From assembly GCF_000252125.1 (NCBI RefSeq), contig NZ_AHKF01000025.1, forward strand, positions 1 to 64,000: a stretch of DNA of 64,000 nt, given 5' to 3'. The translations under genes and the position numbers were made by a program. How positions within the stretch are numbered: position 1 is the stretch's first letter; each line of letters opens with the position of its first letter. This DNA comes from Flavobacterium frigoris PS1 (GTDB lineage Bacteria > Bacteroidota > Bacteroidia > Flavobacteriales > Flavobacteriaceae). Positions 1-8,715 of the stretch are shown here, one piece after another. The notes below the pieces were generated by a model. That model was not told where the DNA came from. It saw only the letters and a program-made list of their open reading frames with translations, and did not search any database.

Positions 1-766
1 TTGAAATTGCCGTTTTATTCACTGTTTCTGCTGTTGTAGCTCTTGAAACTTCTGCTCCTAAAGCCGTAGATCCTGAAGTAGCGCTAGCATCAACATAGCT
101 TTTTACTGATTTAACACTTGGGTATTTAGTATCCGAATAACCATCCGAAGCAATATTTAAACTCTTATTAGCTAAGCTTTCTTTTCCATTTAACGCATAC
201 TGAGTTATAGTACTTATTGGCTTATCTTGATCACTTGTGTTATTTACATTTTCAATTTGTAAATTAGTTTTAGCTCCCAAAACTGTTAATGCATTTGTCC
301 CTCCATTTTCAATTGCTACAACACCCGTAACATTATCAGCATTTAAGGCAGAAAAAGCCAACGGCACATAACTAAAAGGCTGATCACTAATCTGAGTATA
401 ACTGGAACAATTACCGTCGGTATTAATTCCAACAACTAAATTTTTATTTAAAGAACTCCACACTATAGATTTAAAAGAATCGGCATATCCAGCGGTCTGT
501 CTTCCAGAACCAATAATTAAATTTACCATTCCAAACTGATCTGTTTTGGTTTGAACGGTCTCCTGGTACTCAACATTTGAAAATTCATCAACGAATTTAA
601 AAACCATACAAATATCTTTTTCAACTAAAGGGATATTTGGAGAAGCAACACTAGGCAATTGACCCCCTCGCGCATTCATTATCACAGCTTGATAAGTAAT
701 TCCATTATTTTGTGCAAAACTTTTAGCTGCTGTAAAAAGTAGTAATAATATGATTATTTTTTTCAT
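1..766 (-). CDS. Secreted surface/adhesin-like protein, truncated by window edge
   Basis: The first 255 residues of a longer protein are visible; the reading frame stays open to the left edge of the window. It starts with a Sec signal peptide (MKKIIILLLLFTAAKSFA, cleavage before Q). A globular N-terminal part follows (ITYQAVIMNARGGQLPS, then a beta-rich stretch), then a repeat-like unit (VTGVVAIENGGTNALTVLGA, then VNNTSDQDKPIST). This unit resembles the tail-fibre/collagen-like repeats of large Flavobacteriia surface proteins. The family resemblance is from memory. Export is clear; adhesin or fibre function is inferred. No strong promoter was found; a TATAATTTG word about 100 bases upstream has one extra spacer base relative to TAnnTTTG. 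Confidence 0.7.
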   Translation of the reverse strand, partial: MKKIIILLLLFTAAKSFAQNNGITYQAVIMNARGGQLPSVASPNIPLVEKDICMVFKFVDEFSNVEYQETVQTKTDQFGMVNLIIGSGRQTAGYADSFKSIVWSSLNKNLVVGINTDGNCSSYTQISDQPFSYVPLAFSALNADNVTGVVAIENGGTNALTVLGAKTNLQIENVNNTSDQDKPISTITQYALNGKESLANKSLNIASDGYSDTKYPSVKSVKSYVDASATSGSTALGAEVSRATTAETVNKTAIS

Positions 767-1048
767 AATGAAATGAATTGATATTGTATTTTAAATTATA
801 GTTAATTGGGTCTAAATAAAAAAACTGCCTGACAGCCTCAATATATTATTAATACAAGGCAAATTATATCCCCCACCTAAACAAACCATTTCCGTAGCAA
901 TTAATAATTCTACTTTAACAGATTAAGTCAGGCTAACAATTTGATTTTTCATAAATATATTTTGGGACTTTTCACAAGAAAGAAATAAACTCCTTGATAA
1001 AAACAGAGTCGCTTATTTTAAGCGAAGTAAATGAAGAGTAGTTTTCTA

Positions 1049-1522
1049 TCATAATTTGATGATTTGAGTATAGTAACTGAAGTTGTTTGAATATAGGTGA
1101 ACTAAATATTGTGATGTGGGTAAATTTGCTAGGTTAACGCTCAAAATTGTATCAGTTGCACTTTTCTTCCCATCAAAAACTAGGCGCCCGCTAACATTAT
1201 AAATAAGGATAGTTATAGGCTCTGTAATTGCTTGTGAGAATTGAAAATTTACCGTTTCTACAAAAGGGTTTGGATATGTTTTAGTAACAACCGAATCAAC
1301 ATTATTAGAAGATATAAAAGTACTCCATAAACTTTGTTGAAAACCCTGAATGATAATATAATTCTTATTTGAATTACCAATACTACTTTGTTGGCCAATA
1401 GTTTGATTCACAATTAACCCCTTAGTCAATTCTACAGAACCTCCCTGCGAAGAGATCATTTGATGATGTATAACTTGTGCATAAAAAGTGAAAGAAGAAA
1501 AAAACAACAACAAAAATTTCAT
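1049..1522 (-). CDS. Small secreted protein with T9SS type A C-terminal sorting domain
   Basis: 157 residues. An N-terminal signal peptide (MKFLLLFFSSFTFYAQ) is followed by a short mature region with an IGQQSSIG stretch. The C-terminal ~75 residues form a type A Por/T9SS sorting domain: YPNPF motif, FSQAITEPITILIYNVSGRL strand, and a terminal lysine-leucine after YYTQIIKL. Such proteins cross the inner membrane by Sec and the outer membrane by the type IX machine. The mature part is only about 60 residues, too short to carry a known enzyme. It resembles the small T9SS proteins found in tandem with larger surface proteins. It lies in the same direction as the adhesin-like gene, with 282 bases between them that show no further gene. 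Confidence 0.85.
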   Translation of the reverse strand: MKFLLLFFSSFTFYAQVIHHQMISSQGGSVELTKGLIVNQTIGQQSSIGNSNKNYIIIQGFQQSLWSTFISSNNVDSVVTKTYPNPFVETVNFQFSQAITEPITILIYNVSGRLVFDGKKSATDTILSVNLANLPTSQYLVHLYSNNFSYYTQIIKL

Positions 1523-1696
1523 GCGAATTTTTTTAATTAAACACTTACAAATATATCTTGAATAAATGTAACCTATTTTTCATAAAAACAGGATGAAATA
1601 CGATAAAAAACGTTAAACTACATTTTTACATAATTTCATGTAAAAAAATACCTGTTAAAGCAATTTCGAATGACACTGCCCGAGAATTTACGAAAC

Positions 1697-1732
1697 AAAA
1701 AAGGTTCAACTTCTCAGTTGAACCTTTATAAT
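1697..1732 (-). terminator. Intrinsic terminator downstream of ccsA
   Basis: A perfect 12-bp inverted repeat (AAAGGTTCAACT / AGTTGAACCTTT, loop TCTC) is followed on the minus strand by a run of six T. It sits just after the stop of ccsA. The plus strand also has a T-rich tail, so it may work in both directions. Confidence 0.8.
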
Positions 1733-1755
1733 TTTTGAAACCAAAATAAACGGTT

Positions 1756-4700
1756 TTATTTTTTATAGTACTTTCTGTACTTTGGATAAGTAATGGCACC
1801 TATAAAAGAGATTGTCCCTAAAGAATACCATATCCAACTTAATGAATGTGCTTCTCCACTTGCATAAGAATGCAATCCTACCAAGTGAAAGTTTACTCCA
1901 TAATAGGTAAATAAAATAGATACAAAAGCAAACATACTCATCAGGTTAAATATCCACTTTCCTCTTAATGAAGGTACAAATCGCGCATGAATCACAAATG
2001 CATAAACCATAATACTGATCAATGCCCAAGTCTCTTTTGGATCCCATCCCCAGTAACGCCCCCAACTTTCATTAGCCCATTGTCCACCAAGGAAGTTACC
2101 AATAGTCAACATGATTAACCCTATCGTTAAGGCCATTTCATTGATATAGGTTATCTCTTGAATGTTCAAATCCATTTTTGCTTTGTTCTTTTCATTAGTG
2201 AAAAAGATTAATAATAAAGAAACAAAACCTAATATCATTCCCAGAGCGAAAGGTCCGTAACTCGCAACGATAACAGCCACGTGAATCATTAACCAATAAG
2301 AATTAAGTACAGGCTGTAAATTAGCTATTTCTGGATCAATCCAGTTCATGTATGCCGCTGATAAAATCATTGCTGCTACAAATGCAGCCGAAGCCACTGT
2401 CAGCTTTGATTTGATATCAAATGTCAAACCAAAGAACATAGTTGCCCAAGCCACATAAACAATAGCTTCGTACGCATTACTCCAAGGCGCATGACCTGAA
2501 ATAAACCAACGTGCCGCTAAAGTAAATGTATGTAAAACGAATAAAATCGTTATTACCACATGCATACTATTTATAAGAATACGCAATACCTTATTTTCTT
2601 TAAAAATTTGAAGTATTGTAAAAAACAACATCAAAATTGAAGCGAAAATATAGGCGTAAGGTAATTTTTGAAGTATATCGTACTTGTTATAAAGAATCTC
2701 CATCGTGATTTTTCTTTCACTAGGCATTACTTTACTACCAAATTTCTTTTGAAAACCATGGAGACTTTCTACTAAATCATCTGCATTTTTATAATCATTA
2801 GATACCGAAGCATTGTTTAAGGAGCCAAAATACAAAGGCAATACACTTTTTGTATAAGTAGAATCCATTCCTTTTAACCCAGCCTCACCTAATTCTAAAG
2901 AAGATACCCATTTATTATTAGGATCATTCGGAATTGGAAAAATCTTTAATATCCTTCCGCTTAATGCCGATTCCATTAGATTCACTTTCTTATCCGTTTC
3001 AATAAAATCTTTTTCAAATTGATTTGGATTAGCTGCTTTATAGGCAGCATCTAAATACGGAGACAACTTATAATTCCCTTTTTCATCAAAGAAAGCGATG
3101 AATGGAACCGTTTGGGCTTTAACATCAACACCTATTATCTTACGAATACTATCATTTCCACTTTTGATATAAATCAAAGGAACTTCAATCCATAATTGTG
3201 CATATTGAGACATTGATAAAAATACCTGATCGGGATTCATTCCCTTATAATCATTGGAATGGCTCACCTTCCTTAATAATTCAGAAGAGAAAGTATTGAT
3301 TGGTTTCATTCTTCCGCCGGCATCCTGAATAACTAATCGCCCAAATTTTGACGCATGCTCTTCGGATACTTTGAATTTATTAACCAAGGAATCCAACTGT
3401 TTTTCGGTAGGCGCAACACGAATGTGATTCCCGTTTTCAACATGATCCTCATGATTCCCATCGGCATCATGCTCATGATTGTGAACTTGTGCAAAGCCAT
3501 TAAAACTCAACAACAAAACAAAAACGGTGATCAATTTTGATTTTTTACCCTTTACCACTTCTAATTTTCTTTTTAAATCCGCAAAACGAGAATGCTTCGT
3601 AAACATAATAGACATCATCGCAAAAAACAACATGAAATAACCTGCGTAAGTAATTCCTGTACCCCAAAAATCATGGTTTACAGATAATACTGTTCCTTTT
3701 TCGTCAGGATCAAAAGAAGATTGAAAAAAGCGGTATCCTTTATAGTCTAATACATTGTTCATAAAAATTCTGGCATCAAAAGTTTCAGCACTATCTTGAA
3801 CGCTAACTTTACTTTCAAACGAAGAGTAACTTTTCTCTGTTCCAGGATATTTCTTAGCTATAAAATCATTCAGCTTTATTTTAAATGGCAAAACATAAGC
3901 TTTACTTCCGTAGAAGAAAGTATAATCAATCGCTCCTATTTTTACCGTTTGAACCTGCCCTACTTTCCCTTTTGAACCTACAACGGTAACTTCCTTTTCT
4001 TGTCCATCCGCTTTTATGCTTAAAACTAAGGCATCATCATGATTTTTAGCTTTATAATCGTTATTTGACTCGTAAGCAATTACCCCTTTTACAGCCGGAT
4101 CAGGAAATACAAAACGTTTCTCTCCAATGGAATATAGGGAACGCATCATTAAGGGTTGCACAACATCTTTAGTAACTGCGCCCTGAAGTTTGTCTGCCAT
4201 TCGCATAAAATTTCCTTCAAAGGGAGTTTGAATAGTATACTCTGTTCCTGTTGTATTTATATTGATAGCGCCTTCTGTAGGCTTATTTAAAGCAAAAAGA
4301 ACGTTGTGAATATTTTGAACCTCTCCCTCCTTCAAGAAATGTTCTTCACGACCTCCGTCACCTGCTTCTACCAACTTTAAATACAGAACCCCTTTATCAT
4401 CAGCCTTTACATACTCTTTAGCTCCCATGATATAATCTTTGTATTCAACTACGAAAGGAGTATCGGCAAATTTATCAGAAATGGAAAAATTATTATTAGT
4501 TGCAGGAGAAAGTAAAAGTGATTTCTCAAAGACTTTACGTTTCATTTCTCCTTTATATTCTCCATCAACATAAACGGTAAGGAAAGTTTTATCCGAATAA
4601 AACTGGTTCTCGGCGGCGCCTTCGCGTATTGGCATCATTCCTTCATAGCTTATATAACGGGTTACAAAAGCCCCCATAAGGATAAAAACAAAGGACAAAT

Positions 4701-4947
4701 GAAGTAATAAAGTGGCCCATTTTTCTTTTTTCAGTAACTGGTACCGTTTTATGTTTCCAATGAAATTAATCAAGAAAAACAGATGAATAGCTTCAAACCA
4801 CCAAGAGTTATAAATTAAAATTCGAGCTGTATCTGTATTGTATTTGCTTTCGATAAAAGTTCCTGCACCCATTGCTATTGCATAAGTCAGGAAAAGTATA
4901 GCCATTAATCGTGTAGAAAATAAAAAGGAGAAATATTTTTTATTCAT
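1756..4947 (-). CDS. ccsA: Fused ResB-CcsA cytochrome c biogenesis protein (CcsBA type)
   Basis: 1063 residues. It is the system II cytochrome c maturation synthase, which moves heme across the inner membrane and attaches it to CXXCH apocytochromes. The N-terminal ~450 residues are ResB-like: four membrane segments, with a large periplasmic part between segments 3 and 4. The C-terminal ~300 residues are CcsA-like with the WWD heme motif (WGRYWGWDPKETW near residue 966). Candidate heme-ligand histidines lie near residues 812 (SGHAPWSNAYEA), 887 (HVAVIVASYGP) and 1030 (NFHLVGLHSY). A His/Asp-rich loop (HNHEHDADGNHEDH) lies near residues 490-509 at the junction of the two halves. The fused form is usual in Bacteroidota. 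It is transcribed alone and ends at the terminator just downstream. Confidence 0.93.
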   Translation of the reverse strand: MNKKYFSFLFSTRLMAILFLTYAIAMGAGTFIESKYNTDTARILIYNSWWFEAIHLFFLINFIGNIKRYQLLKKEKWATLLLHLSFVFILMGAFVTRYISYEGMMPIREGAAENQFYSDKTFLTVYVDGEYKGEMKRKVFEKSLLLSPATNNNFSISDKFADTPFVVEYKDYIMGAKEYVKADDKGVLYLKLVEAGDGGREEHFLKEGEVQNIHNVLFALNKPTEGAININTTGTEYTIQTPFEGNFMRMADKLQGAVTKDVVQPLMMRSLYSIGEKRFVFPDPAVKGVIAYESNNDYKAKNHDDALVLSIKADGQEKEVTVVGSKGKVGQVQTVKIGAIDYTFFYGSKAYVLPFKIKLNDFIAKKYPGTEKSYSSFESKVSVQDSAETFDARIFMNNVLDYKGYRFFQSSFDPDEKGTVLSVNHDFWGTGITYAGYFMLFFAMMSIMFTKHSRFADLKRKLEVVKGKKSKLITVFVLLLSFNGFAQVHNHEHDADGNHEDHVENGNHIRVAPTEKQLDSLVNKFKVSEEHASKFGRLVIQDAGGRMKPINTFSSELLRKVSHSNDYKGMNPDQVFLSMSQYAQLWIEVPLIYIKSGNDSIRKIIGVDVKAQTVPFIAFFDEKGNYKLSPYLDAAYKAANPNQFEKDFIETDKKVNLMESALSGRILKIFPIPNDPNNKWVSSLELGEAGLKGMDSTYTKSVLPLYFGSLNNASVSNDYKNADDLVESLHGFQKKFGSKVMPSERKITMEILYNKYDILQKLPYAYIFASILMLFFTILQIFKENKVLRILINSMHVVITILFVLHTFTLAARWFISGHAPWSNAYEAIVYVAWATMFFGLTFDIKSKLTVASAAFVAAMILSAAYMNWIDPEIANLQPVLNSYWLMIHVAVIVASYGPFALGMILGFVSLLLIFFTNEKNKAKMDLNIQEITYINEMALTIGLIMLTIGNFLGGQWANESWGRYWGWDPKETWALISIMVYAFVIHARFVPSLRGKWIFNLMSMFAFVSILFTYYGVNFHLVGLHSYASGEAHSLSWIWYSLGTISFIGAITYPKYRKYYKK

Positions 4948-5107
4948 TTGTAAGTAATTACGTTTTTTAAAACTGCCACAAAAGTACTTAAAAATGTTGA
5001 CTTTTTTATTTGTACAATTGTTAATTTAATCAAAAATTAAGGCTTTTATTGGCAAGGAAACAATCGTATTTATTCATTTTTTTATCAAAAATGTATAGTA
5101 CGAATAG

Positions 5108-5140
5108 TTGCAAACACTTTAAAAAAAAATGCTAATTTTG
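5108..5140 (+). promoter_or_regulatory. Bacteroidota-type promoter of the DUF2520 operon; likely leaderless
   Basis: A -7 box TAATTTTG (5133-5140) matches TAnnTTTG, with TTG at 5108-5110 as the -33 element (22-base spacing). The start codon lies only 4 bases after the -7 box, so transcription probably begins at or next to the ATG at 5145. Confidence 0.65.
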
Positions 5141-5144
5141 TCGA

Positions 5145-5921
5145 ATGCTTAAAGTTATTATTATTGGCTCTGGAAATGTATCGCAACATTTGATAGCTGC
5201 TCTACAAAAATCCCAAAACATTGGGAACGAAATTGAATTGGTTCAAGTCTATTCTAGAAAAAAAGATTCGATTGCTAATCACTTATTAGACTCTAGCAAA
5301 ATTGTAACTGCTTATAATGATTTAATGGATGCTGATCTTTATATAATAGCCGTTTCTGACGATGCTATCGCCAGTGTTTCTGATCAACTCCCTTTCAAAA
5401 ACAGATTAGTAGTTCATACATCGGGTAGTGTTGCGCTAGATTCTCTGAATAATAACAACCGAAAAGGAGTTTTTTACCCGCTTCAAACTTTTACTAAAAA
5501 TAAGGAAGTCGATTTTAAAAATATCCCTATTTGCTTAGAAAGTGAAAACAGTACCGATTTTCGATTGTTAGAAAAAGTCGCTAAATTAATTTCCGATAAG
5601 GTTTTTGCAATCAACTCTCAACAAAGAAAAGCCTTGCATGTGGCTGCAGTTTTTGTAAATAATTTCAGTAATCATTTGTACCAGTTAGGAAGTGAAATTT
5701 GTAAGGAACACCAAGTCCCTTTTGATATTCTAAAACCTTTGATTCTGGAAACAGCGCAAAAAATAACTACGCTATCACCTGAAGATGCTCAAACTGGGCC
5801 AGCAATACGCAATGATAAGCAAACAATTGAAGCGCATCAATTATTCTTGACCAATAACAATCAATCAAACATTTATAAAATACTAACACAATCAATACAA
5901 GATAATGGCAAAAAGTTATAA
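5145..5921 (+). CDS. Rossmann-fold DUF2520 protein
   Basis: 258 residues. The N-terminal Rossmann domain has a glycine-rich nucleotide loop (IIIGSGNVSQHLI). The C-terminal helical half matches DUF2520 (QQRKALHVAAVFVNNFSNHL, then LILETAQKI, then TGPAIRNDKQTI). The family resembles ProC and F420-dependent NADP oxidoreductases, but its substrate is unknown. It is the first gene of a run that continues with a KdsC-like phosphatase, overlapping it by 17 bases, which suggests translational coupling. The same pairing is common in Flavobacteriia. The ATG is supported by a -7 box placed immediately in front of it. Confidence 0.85.
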   Translation: MLKVIIIGSGNVSQHLIAALQKSQNIGNEIELVQVYSRKKDSIANHLLDSSKIVTAYNDLMDADLYIIAVSDDAIASVSDQLPFKNRLVVHTSGSVALDSLNNNNRKGVFYPLQTFTKNKEVDFKNIPICLESENSTDFRLLEKVAKLISDKVFAINSQQRKALHVAAVFVNNFSNHLYQLGSEICKEHQVPFDILKPLILETAQKITTLSPEDAQTGPAIRNDKQTIEAHQLFLTNNNQSNIYKILTQSIQDNGKKL

Positions 5922-6432
5922 AGAATTAATGAATGACATCACTACTTTTATTTTTGATGTTGACGGCGTACTTACAGATAGTTCCGTATTTGTAACCACC
6001 GAAGGTGAAATTTTAAGAACGATGAATATTCGTGACGGTTACGCCATGAAAGCAGCAGTAGAAAGCGGTTATAACGTATGTATCATTTCTGGCGGAAGCA
6101 ACGAAGGAGTTCGCGTCCGATTGAGAAATTTAGGTATTACCGATATTCATTTAGGAACCCCCGATAAAGTGGAAACGTTTAAAGAGTATATAGAATTGTA
6201 CAATATAAATCCTGAACAAGTTCTTTATATGGGTGACGACATACCTGATTATCATGTTATGAAATTAGTAGGACTTCCTACATGTCCTCAAGATTCCAGC
6301 CCTGAGATCAAAGCTATTTCTACCTATATTTCCAATAAAAATGGCGGAAAAGGTGCTGCACGTGATGTTATAGAGCAGGTAATGAAAGTACAGGGTAAAT
6401 GGATGGAATATTTTGACGCAAAGCATGACTAG
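5905..6432 (+). CDS. kdsC: KdsC-like HAD phosphatase (KDO-8-phosphate phosphatase)
   Basis: 175 residues, the usual size of cap-less, tetrameric HAD phosphatases of the KdsC type, which remove phosphate from 3-deoxy-D-manno-octulosonate 8-phosphate in lipid A/LPS core synthesis. Motif I is FDVDGVLTD (nucleophile Asp and acid Asp), motif II is IISGGSN, and motif IV is GDDIPD. The C-terminal GGKGAARDVIE matches the substrate loop of the family. It overlaps the DUF2520 gene upstream and is followed after 59 bases by a UbiA gene. Family assignment is firm. The exact substrate is inferred from sequence likeness; kdsA and kdsB are not nearby. Confidence 0.88.
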   Translation: MAKSYKELMNDITTFIFDVDGVLTDSSVFVTTEGEILRTMNIRDGYAMKAAVESGYNVCIISGGSNEGVRVRLRNLGITDIHLGTPDKVETFKEYIELYNINPEQVLYMGDDIPDYHVMKLVGLPTCPQDSSPEIKAISTYISNKNGGKGAARDVIEQVMKVQGKWMEYFDAKHD

Positions 6433-6491
6433 TCTCATTTAGTAGCCTCAAAATAAAGTGTAACTGAAAATCTATAACCTTAAACTCAGCT

Positions 6492-7424
6492 ATGAATTTC
6501 CTTAAACTTATCAGATATCAAAATCTACTGATGTTGGCTTTCATGCAGTTGATTTTCAGATATGGCTTTTTGAAACTACAAAATGTCCCTTTAGCTTTAG
6601 CGGAATGGCAATACGGATTATTAGTTCTAAGTACTGTTTTATTGGCAGCAGCCGGTTACGTGATCAATGATGTTTTTGATCAGGATACCGACATTGAAAA
6701 TAAACCTAAAGATGTCATTGTTGGTACTAAAATTACGGAAGCAAACGCATACAATATCTATGTGGCATTAAATGTTGCGGGTGTTGGAATCGGCTTCTAT
6801 TTATCGAATGTCATTTTAAAACCTGGCTTTGCCGCCATTTTCATCCTAATTGCCGCTACCCTCTATATTTACGCGACTAGCTTAAAGCAAATGCTACTTC
6901 TAGGTAACCTAATTGTTGCGCTTTTGCTTGCGTTTAGTGTTGTAATTATTGGTGTTTTCGATCTATATCCTGTTATTGACCAAGCTAATCAGCCAATCAT
7001 GGCCAACCTATTTTCAATACTTTTGGACTTTGCAATATTTGCATTTATGATTAATTTTATTCGGGAAATCGTAAAAGACTTAGAAGATATAAAAGGAGAT
7101 TCTAATCAGGGAATGAAAACTCTAGCCATCGTTTTGGGAGTTGAAAAGACATCAAAATTAGCCTCTGTTCTAGGATTAATACCTACAGTTTTCCTTTTGG
7201 TTTATATCAACAATTATTTTGTAGCTAATAATTTATTCGCAACAACATTTTATGCTTTTATGTTTGTGGTGGCACCATTGCTCTACTTCAGTATTAAAGT
7301 TTGGCCTGCCAAAACAAAGAAAGAATTTCATAAATTAAGTCTACTACTAAAATGGATTCTGCTTTTAGGGATTATATCCATTGTAATCATTACTTTAAAT
7401 ATAAAATACAATGCTTCAAAATAA
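6492..7424 (+). CDS. UbiA-family prenyltransferase
   Basis: 310 residues with about eight predicted membrane helices. The first prenyl-diphosphate motif is NDVFDQDTDIENKP, the NDxxDxxxD signature. The second is a DLEDIKGD stretch near residue 200. The family transfers polyprenyl groups to acceptors such as 4-hydroxybenzoate, heme or glycerol-phosphate. Bacteroidota copies in this context are often annotated as geranylgeranylglycerol-phosphate geranylgeranyltransferase, but the acceptor cannot be told from sequence. Its 3' end overlaps the start of the maf gene by 14 bases, so the two are translated as a unit. Confidence 0.85.
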   Translation: MNFLKLIRYQNLLMLAFMQLIFRYGFLKLQNVPLALAEWQYGLLVLSTVLLAAAGYVINDVFDQDTDIENKPKDVIVGTKITEANAYNIYVALNVAGVGIGFYLSNVILKPGFAAIFILIAATLYIYATSLKQMLLLGNLIVALLLAFSVVIIGVFDLYPVIDQANQPIMANLFSILLDFAIFAFMINFIREIVKDLEDIKGDSNQGMKTLAIVLGVEKTSKLASVLGLIPTVFLLVYINNYFVANNLFATTFYAFMFVVAPLLYFSIKVWPAKTKKEFHKLSLLLKWILLLGIISIVIITLNIKYNASK

Positions 7425-7995
7425 ATTAAAACAGTACAAACTAATCCTCGCATCTGGCTCGCCAAGAAGACAACAATTCTTTAAAGATCTGGAATTAGAT
7501 TTTGAAATCAGATTAAAGGAGATAGAAGAAATTTATCCACCAGAATTAAAAGCGGCTGAAATCACGAACTTTCTTGCTGAATTAAAAGCCAATGCATTTG
7601 AAGGCGACTTAGAGCAAAATGAAATACTTATTACCAGCGATACGATAGTTTGGCACAATGAAAATGCCTTGGGTAAACCAAAAGACAAACAACATGCATT
7701 TGAAATTATAAAATCGCTATCTAATTCCACTCACGAGGTAATTACATCTGTTTGTTTTAAAACAAATTTGAAAACAGAGCTCTTGCACGAAATAACAAAA
7801 GTAACATTCAACGAATTAAGTGACGAATCAATTATTTATTACATCGATAAATATAAACCTTATGACAAAGCGGGAGCATATGGAATTCAAGAATGGATTG
7901 GGTTTATAGGAGTTTCAAAAATTGAAGGTTCATATGCAAATGTTATGGGGCTGCCTGTTGACAAAGTTTACGAATATTTGAGTAAATTAGCATAA
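7411..7995 (+). CDS. maf: Maf family nucleoside-triphosphate pyrophosphatase
   Basis: 194 residues, normal Maf length. The N-terminal signature LASGSPRRQQFF, the central SDTIVWHNENALGKP and the C-terminal KAGAYGIQEW with EGSYANVMGLP are all present. Maf proteins hydrolyse non-canonical or modified nucleoside triphosphates (dTTP/UTP or m7GTP type) and are linked to septum arrest. The gene starts inside the 3' end of the UbiA gene and is followed after 10 bases by an MscS-like gene, so it is the middle of an operon. Confidence 0.93.
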   Translation: MLQNKLKQYKLILASGSPRRQQFFKDLELDFEIRLKEIEEIYPPELKAAEITNFLAELKANAFEGDLEQNEILITSDTIVWHNENALGKPKDKQHAFEIIKSLSNSTHEVITSVCFKTNLKTELLHEITKVTFNELSDESIIYYIDKYKPYDKAGAYGIQEWIGFIGVSKIEGSYANVMGLPVDKVYEYLSKLA

Positions 7996-8005
7996 AAGGA
8001 AAAAG

Positions 8006-8536
8006 ATGGCTTTTATTAACGATTTTTTTAAAGAAGCGATTGCAACTGCCATTTTGATAATTTTGGTATTAGCATTGCGAATTATCATCTCAAAACTAGT
8101 GAAGCGCTTTGCAAAAACGACACACAGAATTGAGCACCGAACAAATCTGGTGATCAAATACATCCATTTGTTAACCACCATTTTGTCAATAATTGCTTTA
8201 ATTATCATTTGGGGGGTACAACCCAAAGACATTATTATAGCCATTTCCTCAATTACAACAGTGGTAGGTGTTGCTATGTTTGCACAATGGTCTATTTTAA
8301 GTAATATAACATCCGGTGTAATACTGTTTTTTTCATTTCCTTTTAAAATTGGAGACGTAATCAGAATTCATGATAAAGATTTCCCCATCGTAGCAGAAAT
8401 CCAAGATATTCGTGCTTTTCATGTTGCCTTAAAAACGGAAGATGGAGAAAGAATTGTTTACCCCAACAATTTACTTTTTCAAAAAGGAATATCTATTATG
8501 AAAAATCATTTCAATGAAACTAATTTTGTCGATTAA
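8006..8536 (+). CDS. Small MscS-family mechanosensitive channel protein
   Basis: 176 residues, much shorter than E. coli MscS (286). It has two or three N-terminal membrane segments (residues ~10-30, 55-75, 80-110). The pore-lining helix is TTVVGVAMFAQWSILSNITS, followed by the FSFPFKIGDVIRIHD beta-domain signature. The C-terminal alpha/beta cytoplasmic domain is missing, so this is a minimal MscS unit. Loss of the cage domain is common in Bacteroidota small MscS proteins, so the protein may be functional rather than broken. It is the last gene of the 5145-8536 operon. Confidence 0.85.
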   Translation: MAFINDFFKEAIATAILIILVLALRIIISKLVKRFAKTTHRIEHRTNLVIKYIHLLTTILSIIALIIIWGVQPKDIIIAISSITTVVGVAMFAQWSILSNITSGVILFFSFPFKIGDVIRIHDKDFPIVAEIQDIRAFHVALKTEDGERIVYPNNLLFQKGISIMKNHFNETNFVD

Positions 8537-8621
8537 TATTTTATTCGAGAAAAGGTATCCTCACTCCTTCTCTCTTTATATATTTTAAGTGGTAATTATA
8601 TAAAAAAAAATAAAAAAGCTG

Positions 8622-8629
8622 TAATTTTG
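8622..8629 (+). promoter_or_regulatory. -7 box upstream of the AI-2E-type permease
   Basis: TAATTTTG matches TAnnTTTG. Transcription would start near 8636, upstream of the preferred ATG at 8716. No clear -33 TTG at ideal spacing was identified. Confidence 0.4.
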
Positions 8630-8715
8630 AAAAGCAAAAAAAACATCATATTTGTTTGCTGCTATTTGATAATTGCAAGTTAATTTTATCTGTCTCAATA
8701 AATTCCGAAATTTCT

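Noticed and set aside
3355-3540. Plus-strand ORF opposite the His-rich loop of ccsA
   Set aside because: Antisense shadow of a clear coding region.
7633-7666. TGGCAC word in the maf gene as a sigma-54 promoter
   Set aside because: Inside a coding region and lacks the -12 TTG element at proper spacing.
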